From UBA6544 sp049601975 (GTDB lineage: Bacteria > Pseudomonadota > Alphaproteobacteria > UBA8366): a stretch of DNA of 64,000 nt. Shown here in pieces: positions 26,908 through 35,453 of this stretch. The position numbers were made by a program, and so were the translations under genes. The stretch is taken from assembly GCA_049601975.1 (NCBI GenBank), contig JBMYRC010000005.1:1-64000 (forward strand), in the 5' to 3' direction. Numbering within the stretch: position 1 is the stretch's first letter; the number at the start of each line of letters is the position of its first letter. The notes under the pieces are model-generated. The model ran no database searches and was not told the DNA's origin. It saw only the letters and a program-made list of their open reading frames with translations.

Positions 26908-28419
26908 CTATGCGTCAAATATGCCGCGGCCATCCTGTACGGCCAGTAAGTTCAATCGGTCCGCGACCGGGGTTAAACCCAAGAGGGCACCCGGCCCCAA
27001 GTCCGACACACAACCTGCCGTTTCGACAAACCGCCGCATCTCCTCATCACCGACCGCATATGCGGCAAGCGTTTCGAGCTTTCCGATGTAATTCTCTCGC
27101 ACAAAGGGCCGAGCCCCTGCCGGATGCGCGTCGGCGACGGCGATTTCATCTACCAACACGCGCCCGTCTTCCAGGGTAATTTCTACCCGCCCACCGAACG
27201 CTTTCTTCTTTGGATCGGTATCGTGGTAGCGGGCTTCCCAGTCCGCATCGAACCGCGTCTCCACCTTGCGCCACAGTGCCACCGTTCCCAGTCTATGTGC
27301 GCGTTCCGACGTGTAGGAGTCGATGTGATGCCAGCCGCCATCCTCCAGCGCCACTGCGAAGATATACGGTATCGAATGATCCAGCGTCTCGCGGCTGGCG
27401 TTGGGATCGTACTTTTGCGGATCGTTCGCGCCGCTACCAATTACCGCGTGGGTGTGATGGCTGGTGTGAATGACGACGCGCTCTACCGCTGAAATGTCCG
27501 ATATCTCTTGGCGCATACGCCGGGCGAGGTCGATCAAAGCCTGCGCCTGATATTCCGCCGAATGCTCTTTGGTGAAGCTCTCCAGTATTGCACGCTTGGG
27601 CTCTCCCCTCTCCGGCAAAGGAATTCTATAAGCTGCCTCCTTGCCATCGAGTAGCCAAGCAACAACCCCGTCTTCCCCCTCGTAAATCGGCGCAGGGCCA
27701 GTTTCGCCGCGCATCGCGCGATCAACCGCCTCCACCGCGAGCTTCGTCGCATGACCGGGCGCATAGGCCTTCCAGCTGGAAATTTGCCCTTTGCGCGATT
27801 GCCGAGTCGAGGTGGTCACATGCAGCACGTGATTTATGGCCTGATAGATAATCTCAACCGGCAGGTCGAGCATGGTCCCGATACCCGCCGCTGCAGCCGG
27901 GCCCAAATGCGCCACATGATCGATCTTGTGTTTGTGCAGCGAGATCGCCTTCACCAGGTCTATGTGTATTTCGTAAGCAGTCGTCATGCCGCGCACCAAG
28001 TCCGCACCACTGCGCCCCGTCTGCTGCGCCACCGCGAGTAACGGAAGAATGTTGTCGCCCGGATGGGAGTATTCTTCCGCCAAATAGGTGTCGTGATAAT
28101 CCAGCTCACGCACCGCCGTTCCATTGGCCCAGGACGCCCACTCCGCGGCGACCCGGCAATCGTTTGGTAGACCATAAAGGGTCGCACCGCCAACGCGCGG
28201 ATGCGCCAATGCCTGTTGGCGTGCATTCGCCACCGGTCGCCGCTCCAGCGATGCGATCGCCACGGAGGCGTTATCGATGATGCGATTGCCCAACATCTCG
28301 ACCACCGCTTCTTCAACGGGAACCGGATCAACCGCGAGTTCCGCTAATTGCCAAGCCAGTTCGTCCTCTCGATCATGAGATGCCGCAGACGGCCAGACAT
28401 TCAGTTCGTGTATTTTCAT
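26908..28419 (-). CDS. MmgE/PrpD family dehydratase
   Basis: 503-residue member of the PrpD (2-methylcitrate dehydratase) superfamily. The conserved early block ASWANGTAVRELDYHDTYLAEEYSHPGDN and HKIDHVAHLGPAAAAG are clear, with SSWKAYAPGHATKLAVEA further on. True PrpD dehydrates 2-methylcitrate in propionate use, but no prpB or prpC is adjacent and the neighbours are aromatic-type catabolic genes, so another hydroxy-acid may be the substrate. GAGG lies six bases before ATG. Second gene of a five-gene operon. Confidence 0.88.
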   Translation of the reverse strand: MKIHELNVWPSAASHDREDELAWQLAELAVDPVPVEEAVVEMLGNRIIDNASVAIASLERRPVANARQQALAHPRVGGATLYGLPNDCRVAAEWASWANGTAVRELDYHDTYLAEEYSHPGDNILPLLAVAQQTGRSGADLVRGMTTAYEIHIDLVKAISLHKHKIDHVAHLGPAAAAGIGTMLDLPVEIIYQAINHVLHVTTSTRQSRKGQISSWKAYAPGHATKLAVEAVDRAMRGETGPAPIYEGEDGVVAWLLDGKEAAYRIPLPERGEPKRAILESFTKEHSAEYQAQALIDLARRMRQEISDISAVERVVIHTSHHTHAVIGSGANDPQKYDPNASRETLDHSIPYIFAVALEDGGWHHIDSYTSERAHRLGTVALWRKVETRFDADWEARYHDTDPKKKAFGGRVEITLEDGRVLVDEIAVADAHPAGARPFVRENYIGKLETLAAYAVGDEEMRRFVETAGCVSDLGPGALLGLTPVADRLNLLAVQDGRGIFDA

Positions 28420-28431
28420 TTTAAGCCTCGA

Positions 28432-28974
28432 TCATTCCGAAAGGAATTGATCCGGTTTTCGGCGGAAACTCAATGGGTAACAACCGACAATTATTCGCGA
28501 CACGTCATCACCTCCGTTGGTCAGCGGCAACATAAAGCGCTCGATCGTATCGACGAAGAAAATGAGATTTGCGTTCATACGGGAAAAATAGGGGCTCCGT
28601 TCCCGATACACAGCTCGATAAAATTCAAGCAGCGTCTCGGAGGAATCTTTCGGGATATCAGTAATTCGCTTTCCCGTCAGGTCTTGGCCATAATGGCGCG
28701 CGACCTGCGTCCCATGGACGAGGTGGCGGAAATCACGACCACCATCCTCTACTTGCAGCATCAAAAGGTTGCCGATGCACTCTCTGAGCTCGGTAATATT
28801 GATATCCGCACGCGCCGGCACGGACTGACCCGATCTTTCGCACGCAGCCAGCCAAACGCGGTAGAGATTCCGCTGGCGCTCATCAGCCAATAGAGCATCG
28901 GAGATTTCAGCGGTAAATAAATGCACCGCCGCCTTATCGCTCGACATCGTCCCATCCGAGATAAACTTCGCCAC
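28432..28974 (-). CDS. PAS-domain (PAS_5-type) protein
   Basis: 180-residue single-domain protein. The segment NLYRVWLAACERSGQSVPARADINITELRECIGNLLMLQVEDGGRDFRHLVHGTQVARHYGQDLTGKRITDI is typical of the small alphaproteobacterial PAS_5 (DUF1488-like length) proteins, which bind an unknown ligand. There is no DNA-binding or kinase domain. It is the first gene of the operon that continues with PrpD, the decarboxylase-like protein, CinA and CoxL, 12 bases before PrpD. It might sense the pathway substrate. Confidence 0.75.
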   Translation of the reverse strand: MAKFISDGTMSSDKAAVHLFTAEISDALLADERQRNLYRVWLAACERSGQSVPARADINITELRECIGNLLMLQVEDGGRDFRHLVHGTQVARHYGQDLTGKRITDIPKDSSETLLEFYRAVYRERSPYFSRMNANLIFFVDTIERFMLPLTNGGDDVSRIIVGCYPLSFRRKPDQFLSE

Positions 28975-29042
28975 CCATCCTTAATCAAGTTAGCACAGAA
29001 ATCGACGTGTCTTAAGGGTCTGAATTCGGCAATATAATCACC

Positions 29043-29753
29043 ATGTGCGGACGCTATACCCTAACCATGCCCATCGACAGCATGCGCGAATTGTTCGGCT
29101 TCGATGCTCAACCGAACCTCGCGGCGCGGTATAACGTTGCCCCGGGGCAAGATATTCCAGCAGTACGTATCAACGACGCGGGTACGGGTAGACAATTGGC
29201 CGGTTTCAATTGGGGTCTGGTACCATCTTGGGCCAAAGACCCGACGACGGCCAACCGCATGATCAACGCTCGGAGCGAGACCGTCTCCGAAAAACCGTCG
29301 TTCCGGGCCGCTTTCCAGCGCAGGCGTTGCTTGATTCCTGCAAACGGATTTTATGAATGGAAATCGGAGGGTAAAGGTATCAAGCAGCCCTATTACATCC
29401 AACTCGAAGACGGAACGCCATTCGCCTTTGCCGGTATTTGGGAACGATGGGAAGGTGGCGACGGCGATCATTGGGAGACGTGCGCCGTCGTGACCACGGA
29501 AGCAACGGAAGCGCTGATGCCCATCCATCACCGGATGCCGGTCATATTACCGCCCCAAACGTACAAAACCTGGCTAACGGGTGATGTGAAAGAGGTTGGC
29601 GCGTTGATGGTGCCGTATTCTGGGTCGACCGAGGCGTGGCCTGTCGCAACCATAGTCAATAAAGTGCAAAATGACGGTTCCAAACTTATCGAGCAAACCG
29701 AACCGCTCTCCCCGCCGGCACCGCCGACCCAAAGCCAACTCGATCTGTTCTGA
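29043..29753 (+). CDS. SRAP (YedK/HMCES-type) abasic-site protein
   Basis: 236-residue SOS-response-associated peptidase family protein that forms a covalent DNA-protein crosslink at abasic sites in single-stranded DNA. Cys2 (MCGRYTL) is the crosslinking residue after Met removal; the other active-site residues are visible as Asn in NARSET, Glu in NGFYEW and His in IHHRMPVIL. The protein ends in QLDLF (232-236), an exact beta sliding-clamp binding pentapeptide on a Pro-rich linker. The stop overlaps the start of the next gene by one base. Confidence 0.95.
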   Translation: MCGRYTLTMPIDSMRELFGFDAQPNLAARYNVAPGQDIPAVRINDAGTGRQLAGFNWGLVPSWAKDPTTANRMINARSETVSEKPSFRAAFQRRRCLIPANGFYEWKSEGKGIKQPYYIQLEDGTPFAFAGIWERWEGGDGDHWETCAVVTTEATEALMPIHHRMPVILPPQTYKTWLTGDVKEVGALMVPYSGSTEAWPVATIVNKVQNDGSKLIEQTEPLSPPAPPTQSQLDLF

Positions 29754-30451
29754 TGCGCACACTCGCCATACGTCATGTCGGGTTCGAGCATCTTGATCTG
29801 CTGGAAGGTATTCTGGAGCAACGCGGCCATGAGATTCGCTACCTTGATATGGGTGTCGACCGGTTGGACGATATTGACCCGCAGGCCGACGATCTTGTTG
29901 TAATTCTAGGCGGTCCGATTGGCGTCTACGAATGTAACGCCTATCCGTTTCTCGATGCTGAAGTGGATTTTACCGCTCGTCGTCTCGCAGCACGGAAACC
30001 GACGATTGGCATTTGCCTTGGCTGCCAAATCATGGCTGCTGCTCTCGGCGCCGAAGTCTATCCCGGCCCGGCCAAGGAAATCGGCTGGAAGCCATTGCAA
30101 CTCACGAACCCTGGTAAGTTTTCGCTACTTGGCGATATCGGCGGAACATCGGTACTACATTGGCACGGCGACACGTTCGACCTGCCGCACGGCGCCACGT
30201 TGCTTGCATCTACCGACCTTGTTCAAAATCAGGCCTTTAGCGTTGAAAATTTTGCGTTGGCGTTGCAATTCCATTTAGAAGCGAGCTTGGAGAATTTGGA
30301 GAGTTGGTTTATCGGGCATACATTGGAGATATCCACCACCGACGGAATTGACGTCCAAAGCCTGCGCGCCGATACGGCGGTCGCCGCGCCGCAACTGGAG
30401 CCCGGTACTAGATTGGCATTCGGCCGTTGGTTGGACGACGCCGGACTTTAA
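29753..30451 (+). CDS. Class I glutamine amidotransferase-like protein
   Basis: 232-residue GATase1-fold protein. The nucleophile is Cys in GICLGCQIMAAALG and the His-Glu pair is in LQFHLEAS; LVVILGGPIGVYE is the N-terminal oxyanion strand. It resembles stand-alone GMP-synthase-like amidotransferases or gamma-glutamyl hydrolases acting on small metabolites. Its ATG overlaps the SRAP stop (TGATG), so the two are translationally coupled, although a link to DNA repair is not obvious. Confidence 0.88.
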   Translation: MRTLAIRHVGFEHLDLLEGILEQRGHEIRYLDMGVDRLDDIDPQADDLVVILGGPIGVYECNAYPFLDAEVDFTARRLAARKPTIGICLGCQIMAAALGAEVYPGPAKEIGWKPLQLTNPGKFSLLGDIGGTSVLHWHGDTFDLPHGATLLASTDLVQNQAFSVENFALALQFHLEASLENLESWFIGHTLEISTTDGIDVQSLRADTAVAAPQLEPGTRLAFGRWLDDAGL

Positions 30452-30473
30452 GCGACACACAGAGGTAGACATC

Positions 30474-31229
30474 ATGACCACGCGCAACGACCTGAAACAG
30501 CGGGGTGACGCCATCCGCAACCGTATCGACGCCAAGGGCAGTGATGCCGACACCGCACCCGGATATCAACGCATGGTCTCGGAAGCGCTCTATGGTGGCA
30601 TCTGGGCGCGTGATGTCCTGCCCTTGGAGGAACGCTACATTTGCGTCCTTTCGGGGCTTATGTTGCAACAGAACGAACCGCAATTGCGCCGCCATATCCG
30701 AGGTGCGCTAAATATTGGTTTGGCGCCCCGTTCTATTTTGGAAATCTTCGTACAAGCAGGTCTCTATGGCGGCTTTCCCACTGCGGAGAACGCCATGAGT
30801 ATCGCGCATGAAGTCTTCACCGCCCAAGGCGTGTCGGTCGAAGCCGAAGTCGACGGAGAGGAAACCTTGGAAGAGTTTTCCGAAATGGGTGGGGAGATGC
30901 TCGCCGCCTTGCATGGCGAACGCGGCACCAAGGGCTATGCATCGCCAGATAATCCGACGACGGGTGGCCTCTATACGATGGCAATTCAATACGGATATGG
31001 TTGGCTCTGGCATCGTGCCGGATTGGATCGACGGCAACGCATGATTTGCGCGGTCGCGTCCTTCACGGTCTTACGCCTGGACAGCCAACTTCGGAAGTTC
31101 GGACTATCGGCCTTGAACGTTGGCCTCACCAAAGAAGAAGTGGTCGAGGCGGTTATGCAGACAGCACCCTATGGCGGCTTCCCACCCGCACTGAATGCAC
31201 TCGCCGCACTCGACGAAGCCTTCAGCTAA
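30474..31229 (+). CDS. Carboxymuconolactone decarboxylase (CMD) family protein
   Basis: 251-residue protein made of two tandem CMD/AhpD-like helical domains. The first carries the repeat IRGALNIGLAPRSILEIFVQAGLYGGFPTAENA, the second LRKFGLSALNVGLTKEEVVEAVMQTAPYGGFPPALNA. Neither has the C-x2-C of AhpD peroxidase-type members, so a decarboxylase-type or unknown role is more likely. It begins 22 bases after the amidotransferase with AGAGG upstream. Its last four bases overlap the end of the broken citrate-synthase gene. Confidence 0.88.
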   Translation: MTTRNDLKQRGDAIRNRIDAKGSDADTAPGYQRMVSEALYGGIWARDVLPLEERYICVLSGLMLQQNEPQLRRHIRGALNIGLAPRSILEIFVQAGLYGGFPTAENAMSIAHEVFTAQGVSVEAEVDGEETLEEFSEMGGEMLAALHGERGTKGYASPDNPTTGGLYTMAIQYGYGWLWHRAGLDRRQRMICAVASFTVLRLDSQLRKFGLSALNVGLTKEEVVEAVMQTAPYGGFPPALNALAALDEAFS

Positions 31230-32332
31230 CCCGCCATTTGAAGTGCCGCCGCACCTTCCGGTAAGTCACCCACATAGGATGAAGCCGGACGGATGAGACG
31301 TCTGCTTGCGACCTGCTCCTCAATATGGGCACACCAGCCAATGACCCGACCCATGGCGAACGCAGGTGTGAATAGCTCACGCAGCAAGCCGATTCCGTCG
31401 AGCACCAAGGCGGTATAGAACTCGACATTGGTATCGAGGCGACGATCGGGGTATCGCCCCTCCAGTGTCTCCAACACGCCAATCTCGACCGCTTCCGCAA
31501 AGGCGATCCGGTCCGACGAATTTTTGAGGTCACGGACGATTTCTTTCAACACGTCGGCTCGGGGATCACGCGTCCGGTAGACGCGGTGCCCGAACCCCAT
31601 GAGACGGGAACCATCCGCGAGCGCGGCATGAATCCATGGCATGATTTTCGCTTAGCTCGCAATTTCATTCAGCATATCCATTACCGGTCCGGGCGCACCC
31701 CCATGTAAGGGTCCTTTTAACGTACATAACGCCGCGGCCACGGAGGATATTTCCCGAGCTTGCGTCGACGCTACCACGCGCGCGGTAAAGGTTGAGGCAT
31801 TCATGCCGTGGTCTGCGATGGTGATCAGATAGCGTTCCAAAGCAGGTGCGGCCCTCGGCACATGATTGAGCCCCAACATTGCCAAGAAATCGGCGGCATG
31901 TCCTCGCCCCGGATCGTGTGCAATGACACCGAGCATATTGCAGTGGCGCCAATGTGCCGCGATAAATACAGTTGCTGCCCCTGTTAAAAGCACCGCACTA
32001 TCGATCCCATGCTTTTGGGGGTCGCTATCATTCAGAAGCGACCATCCGATCCGCAAAGCTTCAACCGGCGTGGCATCCCCGCTGACCCGCAGCAAGTGCG
32101 GCACCAGATCGGCTGCAACGAGACGCGCACGCCCCAAATCCAATGCAACCTAATCATTGCTCTTCGGCGTCTCTGCATATTCATTCCACAGCGAAGCCGC
32201 GACTTCCGGCAAACTCCAATCCGCCACCAGTTTTTCCACATCGTGTCCGACCACAATCGGTCGTCCGGCTATACCGTCAACGCGGCTGAGACGTGTTTCA
32301 GCAGCGACAATACCCTCAAGGCCAACGCTCAT
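31226..32332 (-). pseudogene. Citrate synthase family gene with two in-frame stops
   Basis: One continuous frame of 369 codons reads as a citrate synthase from MSVGLEGIVAAETRLSRVDG to the C-terminal LIRPASSYVGD, but is interrupted by TAG at 32150-32152 and TAA at 31652-31654. The pieces are 60, about 163 and about 140 residues. Active-site parts survive: DHGMNASTF (His), GPLHGGAP, MGFGHRVY (His) and NVEFYTAL. There is no frameshift, only nonsense codons, so decay is recent. It is divergent from a second broken citrate synthase. Any of the three fragments might still be translated, but none holds a full active site. Confidence 0.85.
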
Positions 32333-32426
32333 ATTCCTATTCCTTTGCTGTTTCAGCGCCCTTGACCTAACAGCGCCAAAACATTCAATTCAGTATTGAT
32401 AAATACAATCAATATATGGACACCCG

Positions 32427-33631
32427 ATGGAAGACCGTGTTTACCTGACCGCAAGGTAAGCCGCAGCGGAACTAAACGTCAGCCGCGCGACCCTCTACGC
32501 CTATGTCTCGCGCGGTATGGTTCACTCGGAGCCGTCAGAGAACGGTCGAAGCCACTTGTACCGAGCGGAAGACGTCCGTGCTTTGCGAGCACGGAAGACC
32601 CCACAACAGGGGCAGGAAAATGTTGCGCGGCAATCGCTCAGTTTCGAAGAGCCGGTGCTGGACAGCGCCATCGCCTTGATCGCGGATGGAAGGGTGTATT
32701 ATCGGGGTCGCGATGCTGTTGCACTGGCGCGCTCGGCACGTTTCGAACAGGTGTCTAACCTCCTCTGGCAGCGCCATGACGAAGACCCATTTTCCCAACC
32801 CATGCTGGAGATAGAACCACCTGGAGGATTAGCGCCTTTGCCCCAGGCGATCAGCATGTTGTCGATCGCAGGTGAGCGCGACCTGAAGGGGCTGAACTTG
32901 TCGGAGCGTGGCATCGCGGAGACCGGCGCCCGGATTGTTCGCCTTCTTACTGCTGGGTTCTCAGGCCAACCAGTTTCTGACAGATCTATACACGAACAAT
33001 TGGCGCAGGCCTGGCGGCTAGATGATGCCGGGGCGGATATCATTCGTGCGGCATTGATGCTCACAGCGGATCACGAGCTCAATACATCAGCCTTCACCGT
33101 CCGCTGCGTCGCTTCCATCCGCGCCACTCCCTACGCGGCCATCGGCGCAGGACTGTGCGCATTACAAGGTCCGCGACATGGTGGCCTCACAGCACAGGTC
33201 ATCGCCTTCCTCTCGGAAATCGCGGCAGCCGCTTCTCCGAAGGAAGCGGTGATGGCTCGTCTCAAACGAGGTCAGCAATTGCCGGGTTTTGGACATCCGC
33301 TCTATCCGGAAACCGATCCACGCGCGACGGCTATTCTATCGACTATTGAACGCAACTTCTGTTGGATTCCGGCTCTAGATCTGGCGCATCAAATATTGGA
33401 GGCTGCGAAGGAAGCCATCGGACTAGCGCCAAATGTCGATTTTGCCTTGGCTACTTTGGTGCGCGCGTTGTCATTCCCAGAGACCAGCCCTTTCGCGATC
33501 TTCACTATCGGCCGAAGCGCAGGATGGTTGGCGCATGCACAAGAACATACCGCTTACCCGAATTAATCCGGCCTCGGGCGCGCTATGTCGGGGACGAACC
33601 ACAGACTGGGGTTAGCCGCCCGATCTCGTGA
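32427..33631 (+). pseudogene. Helix-turn-helix citrate synthase, inactivated by stop and frameshift
   Basis: The gene begins MEDRVYLTAR, then TAA at 32457-32459, then continues in frame AAAELNVSRATLYAYVSRG, a MerR-like helix-turn-helix typical of the N-terminus of this citrate-synthase subfamily (where TAREAAAELGVS is usual). A 349-residue frame from 32517 covers the catalytic domain (DHELNTSAF, GPRHGGL, LPGFGHPLY). Near 33555 the frame breaks: the expected ending ELIRPRARYVGDEPQTG lies in another frame up to 33631. So it has one nonsense and one frameshift lesion. A truncated catalytic domain could still be made from 32517. Confidence 0.82.
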
Positions 33632-34634
33632 GTGGCTGATAGAGGCCCTTGATCTCCGCCTTTGTGCGAGCCAACGCATAGACCGTGTCGATAGTCGGTG
33701 TCGCAACGCCCGCCATCTCTCCCATTTCCCTAACCGCTCCCACAATCGGATCAAGCTCCAAGGTTCGACCTGACTGGTAGTCCTGCAGCATGGAAGTCGG
33801 TACATCGCCGAGATTACGGAAATACTCAATTCGACGCTCAATCCCTTCCACCAACGCAGTTTCATCCGCCGCCAGTTCGACGCCATATGCGGCGGCCACT
33901 GCGACGGACTCACGCATCATTTTCGCCATTGTCGCGCGGATATCCGGGTCGCTGCCCAGAACCGAGCAACTCCCTTCCGCGATGGCACTGATAGAGTTCC
34001 CGGAAAGATTACCCCACAGCTTAATCCAAAGATCTCGTCGGATATCGTCGGAGATTGGCGCATCGAAGCCTGCGCCCGTCAGAAGCTCAGAGATTACTTC
34101 CGCCCGCGCGCTCGAACCTCCGGTCGGTTCACCGAGTGCAAATTCCGCTTCCTTCCCGTGATTCTGAACAATCCCAGGTGCGGGCGACGTATTCATAACA
34201 TACACGATACACCCCAACACCCGCTCGACACCGAGCCCGCTCCACGCCTTACCACCTGGATCGACCGCATCTAGATGGCGTTTTCCGCCATCGTTCGGAA
34301 TTCCATGGAAGTACCAAAACGGAATGCCATTGATCATCGGAACGACGATGGTATTGGGTCCCAATAAGGGTGTGATTTGATCGATGGCACCGGGAATCGC
34401 ATGTGCTTTGGCGCCAATCAGGACGACGTCTTGTGGCCCCAGTGATACAGTATCGTCGGTTGCCACAAGATCATGATGGGATTCGTAATCGAGATCGATG
34501 AGCTTGAGGCCGTTTTGCCGATACGCCGCAAGACGCTCGCCACGCGCAATAAGGACCGGCGCCTGGCACGCCCGCGCCAACCGTCCAGCCACAAAGCCAG
34601 CAACCGCACCCACACCGAATATCGCAATTTTCAT
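33612..34634 (-). CDS. Ketopantoate reductase family protein
   Basis: 340-residue 2-dehydropantoate 2-reductase (PanE/ApbA) family member. The Rossmann motif is IAIFGVGAVAGFVAGRLA, with the C-terminal helical domain containing DLWIKLWGNLSGNSISAI and SMLQDYQSGRTLELDPIVGAV, where Lys, Asn and the late Glu are the usual active-site residues. It is longer than E. coli PanE, as in the many paralogues that reduce other 2-oxo acids, so pantothenate synthesis is not certain. It lies 15 bases downstream of aapP and may share its transcript. Confidence 0.87.
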   Translation of the reverse strand: MKIAIFGVGAVAGFVAGRLARACQAPVLIARGERLAAYRQNGLKLIDLDYESHHDLVATDDTVSLGPQDVVLIGAKAHAIPGAIDQITPLLGPNTIVVPMINGIPFWYFHGIPNDGGKRHLDAVDPGGKAWSGLGVERVLGCIVYVMNTSPAPGIVQNHGKEAEFALGEPTGGSSARAEVISELLTGAGFDAPISDDIRRDLWIKLWGNLSGNSISAIAEGSCSVLGSDPDIRATMAKMMRESVAVAAAYGVELAADETALVEGIERRIEYFRNLGDVPTSMLQDYQSGRTLELDPIVGAVREMGEMAGVATPTIDTVYALARTKAEIKGLYQPLTRSGG

Positions 34635-34649
34635 TCGCCGTATGGACCG

Positions 34650-35438
34650 CTAGTGCGACAGAATTTGGCTGAGGAAAAGTTTCGTGCGATCCGATTGCGG
34701 ATTGCCGAAGAATTCTTCCGGCTCATTCTGCTCCACGACCTGGCCGTCATCCATGAAGATCACCCGGTGCGCAACTTGACGGGCAAAGCCCATCTCGTGG
34801 GTCACCACCAACATCGTCATACCGGTCTCCGCGAGATCGACCATCACGTCGAGCACCTCTTTGATCATTTCCGGATCGAGGGCCGATGTGGGTTCATCGA
34901 ACAACATGATCTTCGGCCTCATACAAAGAGAGCGCGCGATGGCGACACGTTGTTGCTGACCGCCGGACAATTGCCCTGGAAACTTTAGGGCCTGCTCCGG
35001 AATTTTAACCCGCGTGAGATATTCCATCGCAATTTCTTCGGCTTCCGCCTTCGGCGTCTTGCGAACCCAAATCGGTGCCAGGGTACAATTCTCTAAGACC
35101 GTCAGATGCGGAAACAAATTGAAGTGCTGGAACACCATGCCGACTTCCCGGCGCACACTATCAATCTGCTTGAGATCGTCCGTCAGCTCTATCTCGTCAA
35201 CGATGATCGAGCCCTGTTGGTGCTCTTCCAGCCGGTTAATGCAGCGGATCAAAGTCGATTTACCGGAGCCCGACGGCCCACAAATTACGATCCGTTCGCC
35301 CCGGTAAACCGTCAGATCAATATCGCGCAGCACGTGGAACTGGCCGAACCATTTGTTCATGCCATTGATTTGGATGACCCGCTCATCCGAGAGTTCGGAG
35401 ACGCTCCGCGCGCGCACTTCGCTAGTGTTTTCACTCAT
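34650..35438 (-). CDS. aapP: General L-amino-acid ABC transporter ATP-binding protein AapP
   Basis: 262-residue ABC ATPase for polar amino-acid uptake. Walker A is GPSGSGKST, the signature LSGGQQQR, Walker B IMLFDEPTSALDPE and the switch His in THEMGFAR. NKWFGQFHVLRDIDL at the N-terminus and the QHFNLFPHLTVLEN Q-loop are standard for the GlnQ/AapP group. GAGGAGAA precedes ATG. Last transporter gene of the aapJQMP operon, 15 bases after aapM. Confidence 0.95.
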   Translation of the reverse strand: MSENTSEVRARSVSELSDERVIQINGMNKWFGQFHVLRDIDLTVYRGERIVICGPSGSGKSTLIRCINRLEEHQQGSIIVDEIELTDDLKQIDSVRREVGMVFQHFNLFPHLTVLENCTLAPIWVRKTPKAEAEEIAMEYLTRVKIPEQALKFPGQLSGGQQQRVAIARSLCMRPKIMLFDEPTSALDPEMIKEVLDVMVDLAETGMTMLVVTHEMGFARQVAHRVIFMDDGQVVEQNEPEEFFGNPQSDRTKLFLSQILSH

Positions 35439-35453
35439 GTGAGTTCTCCTCGC

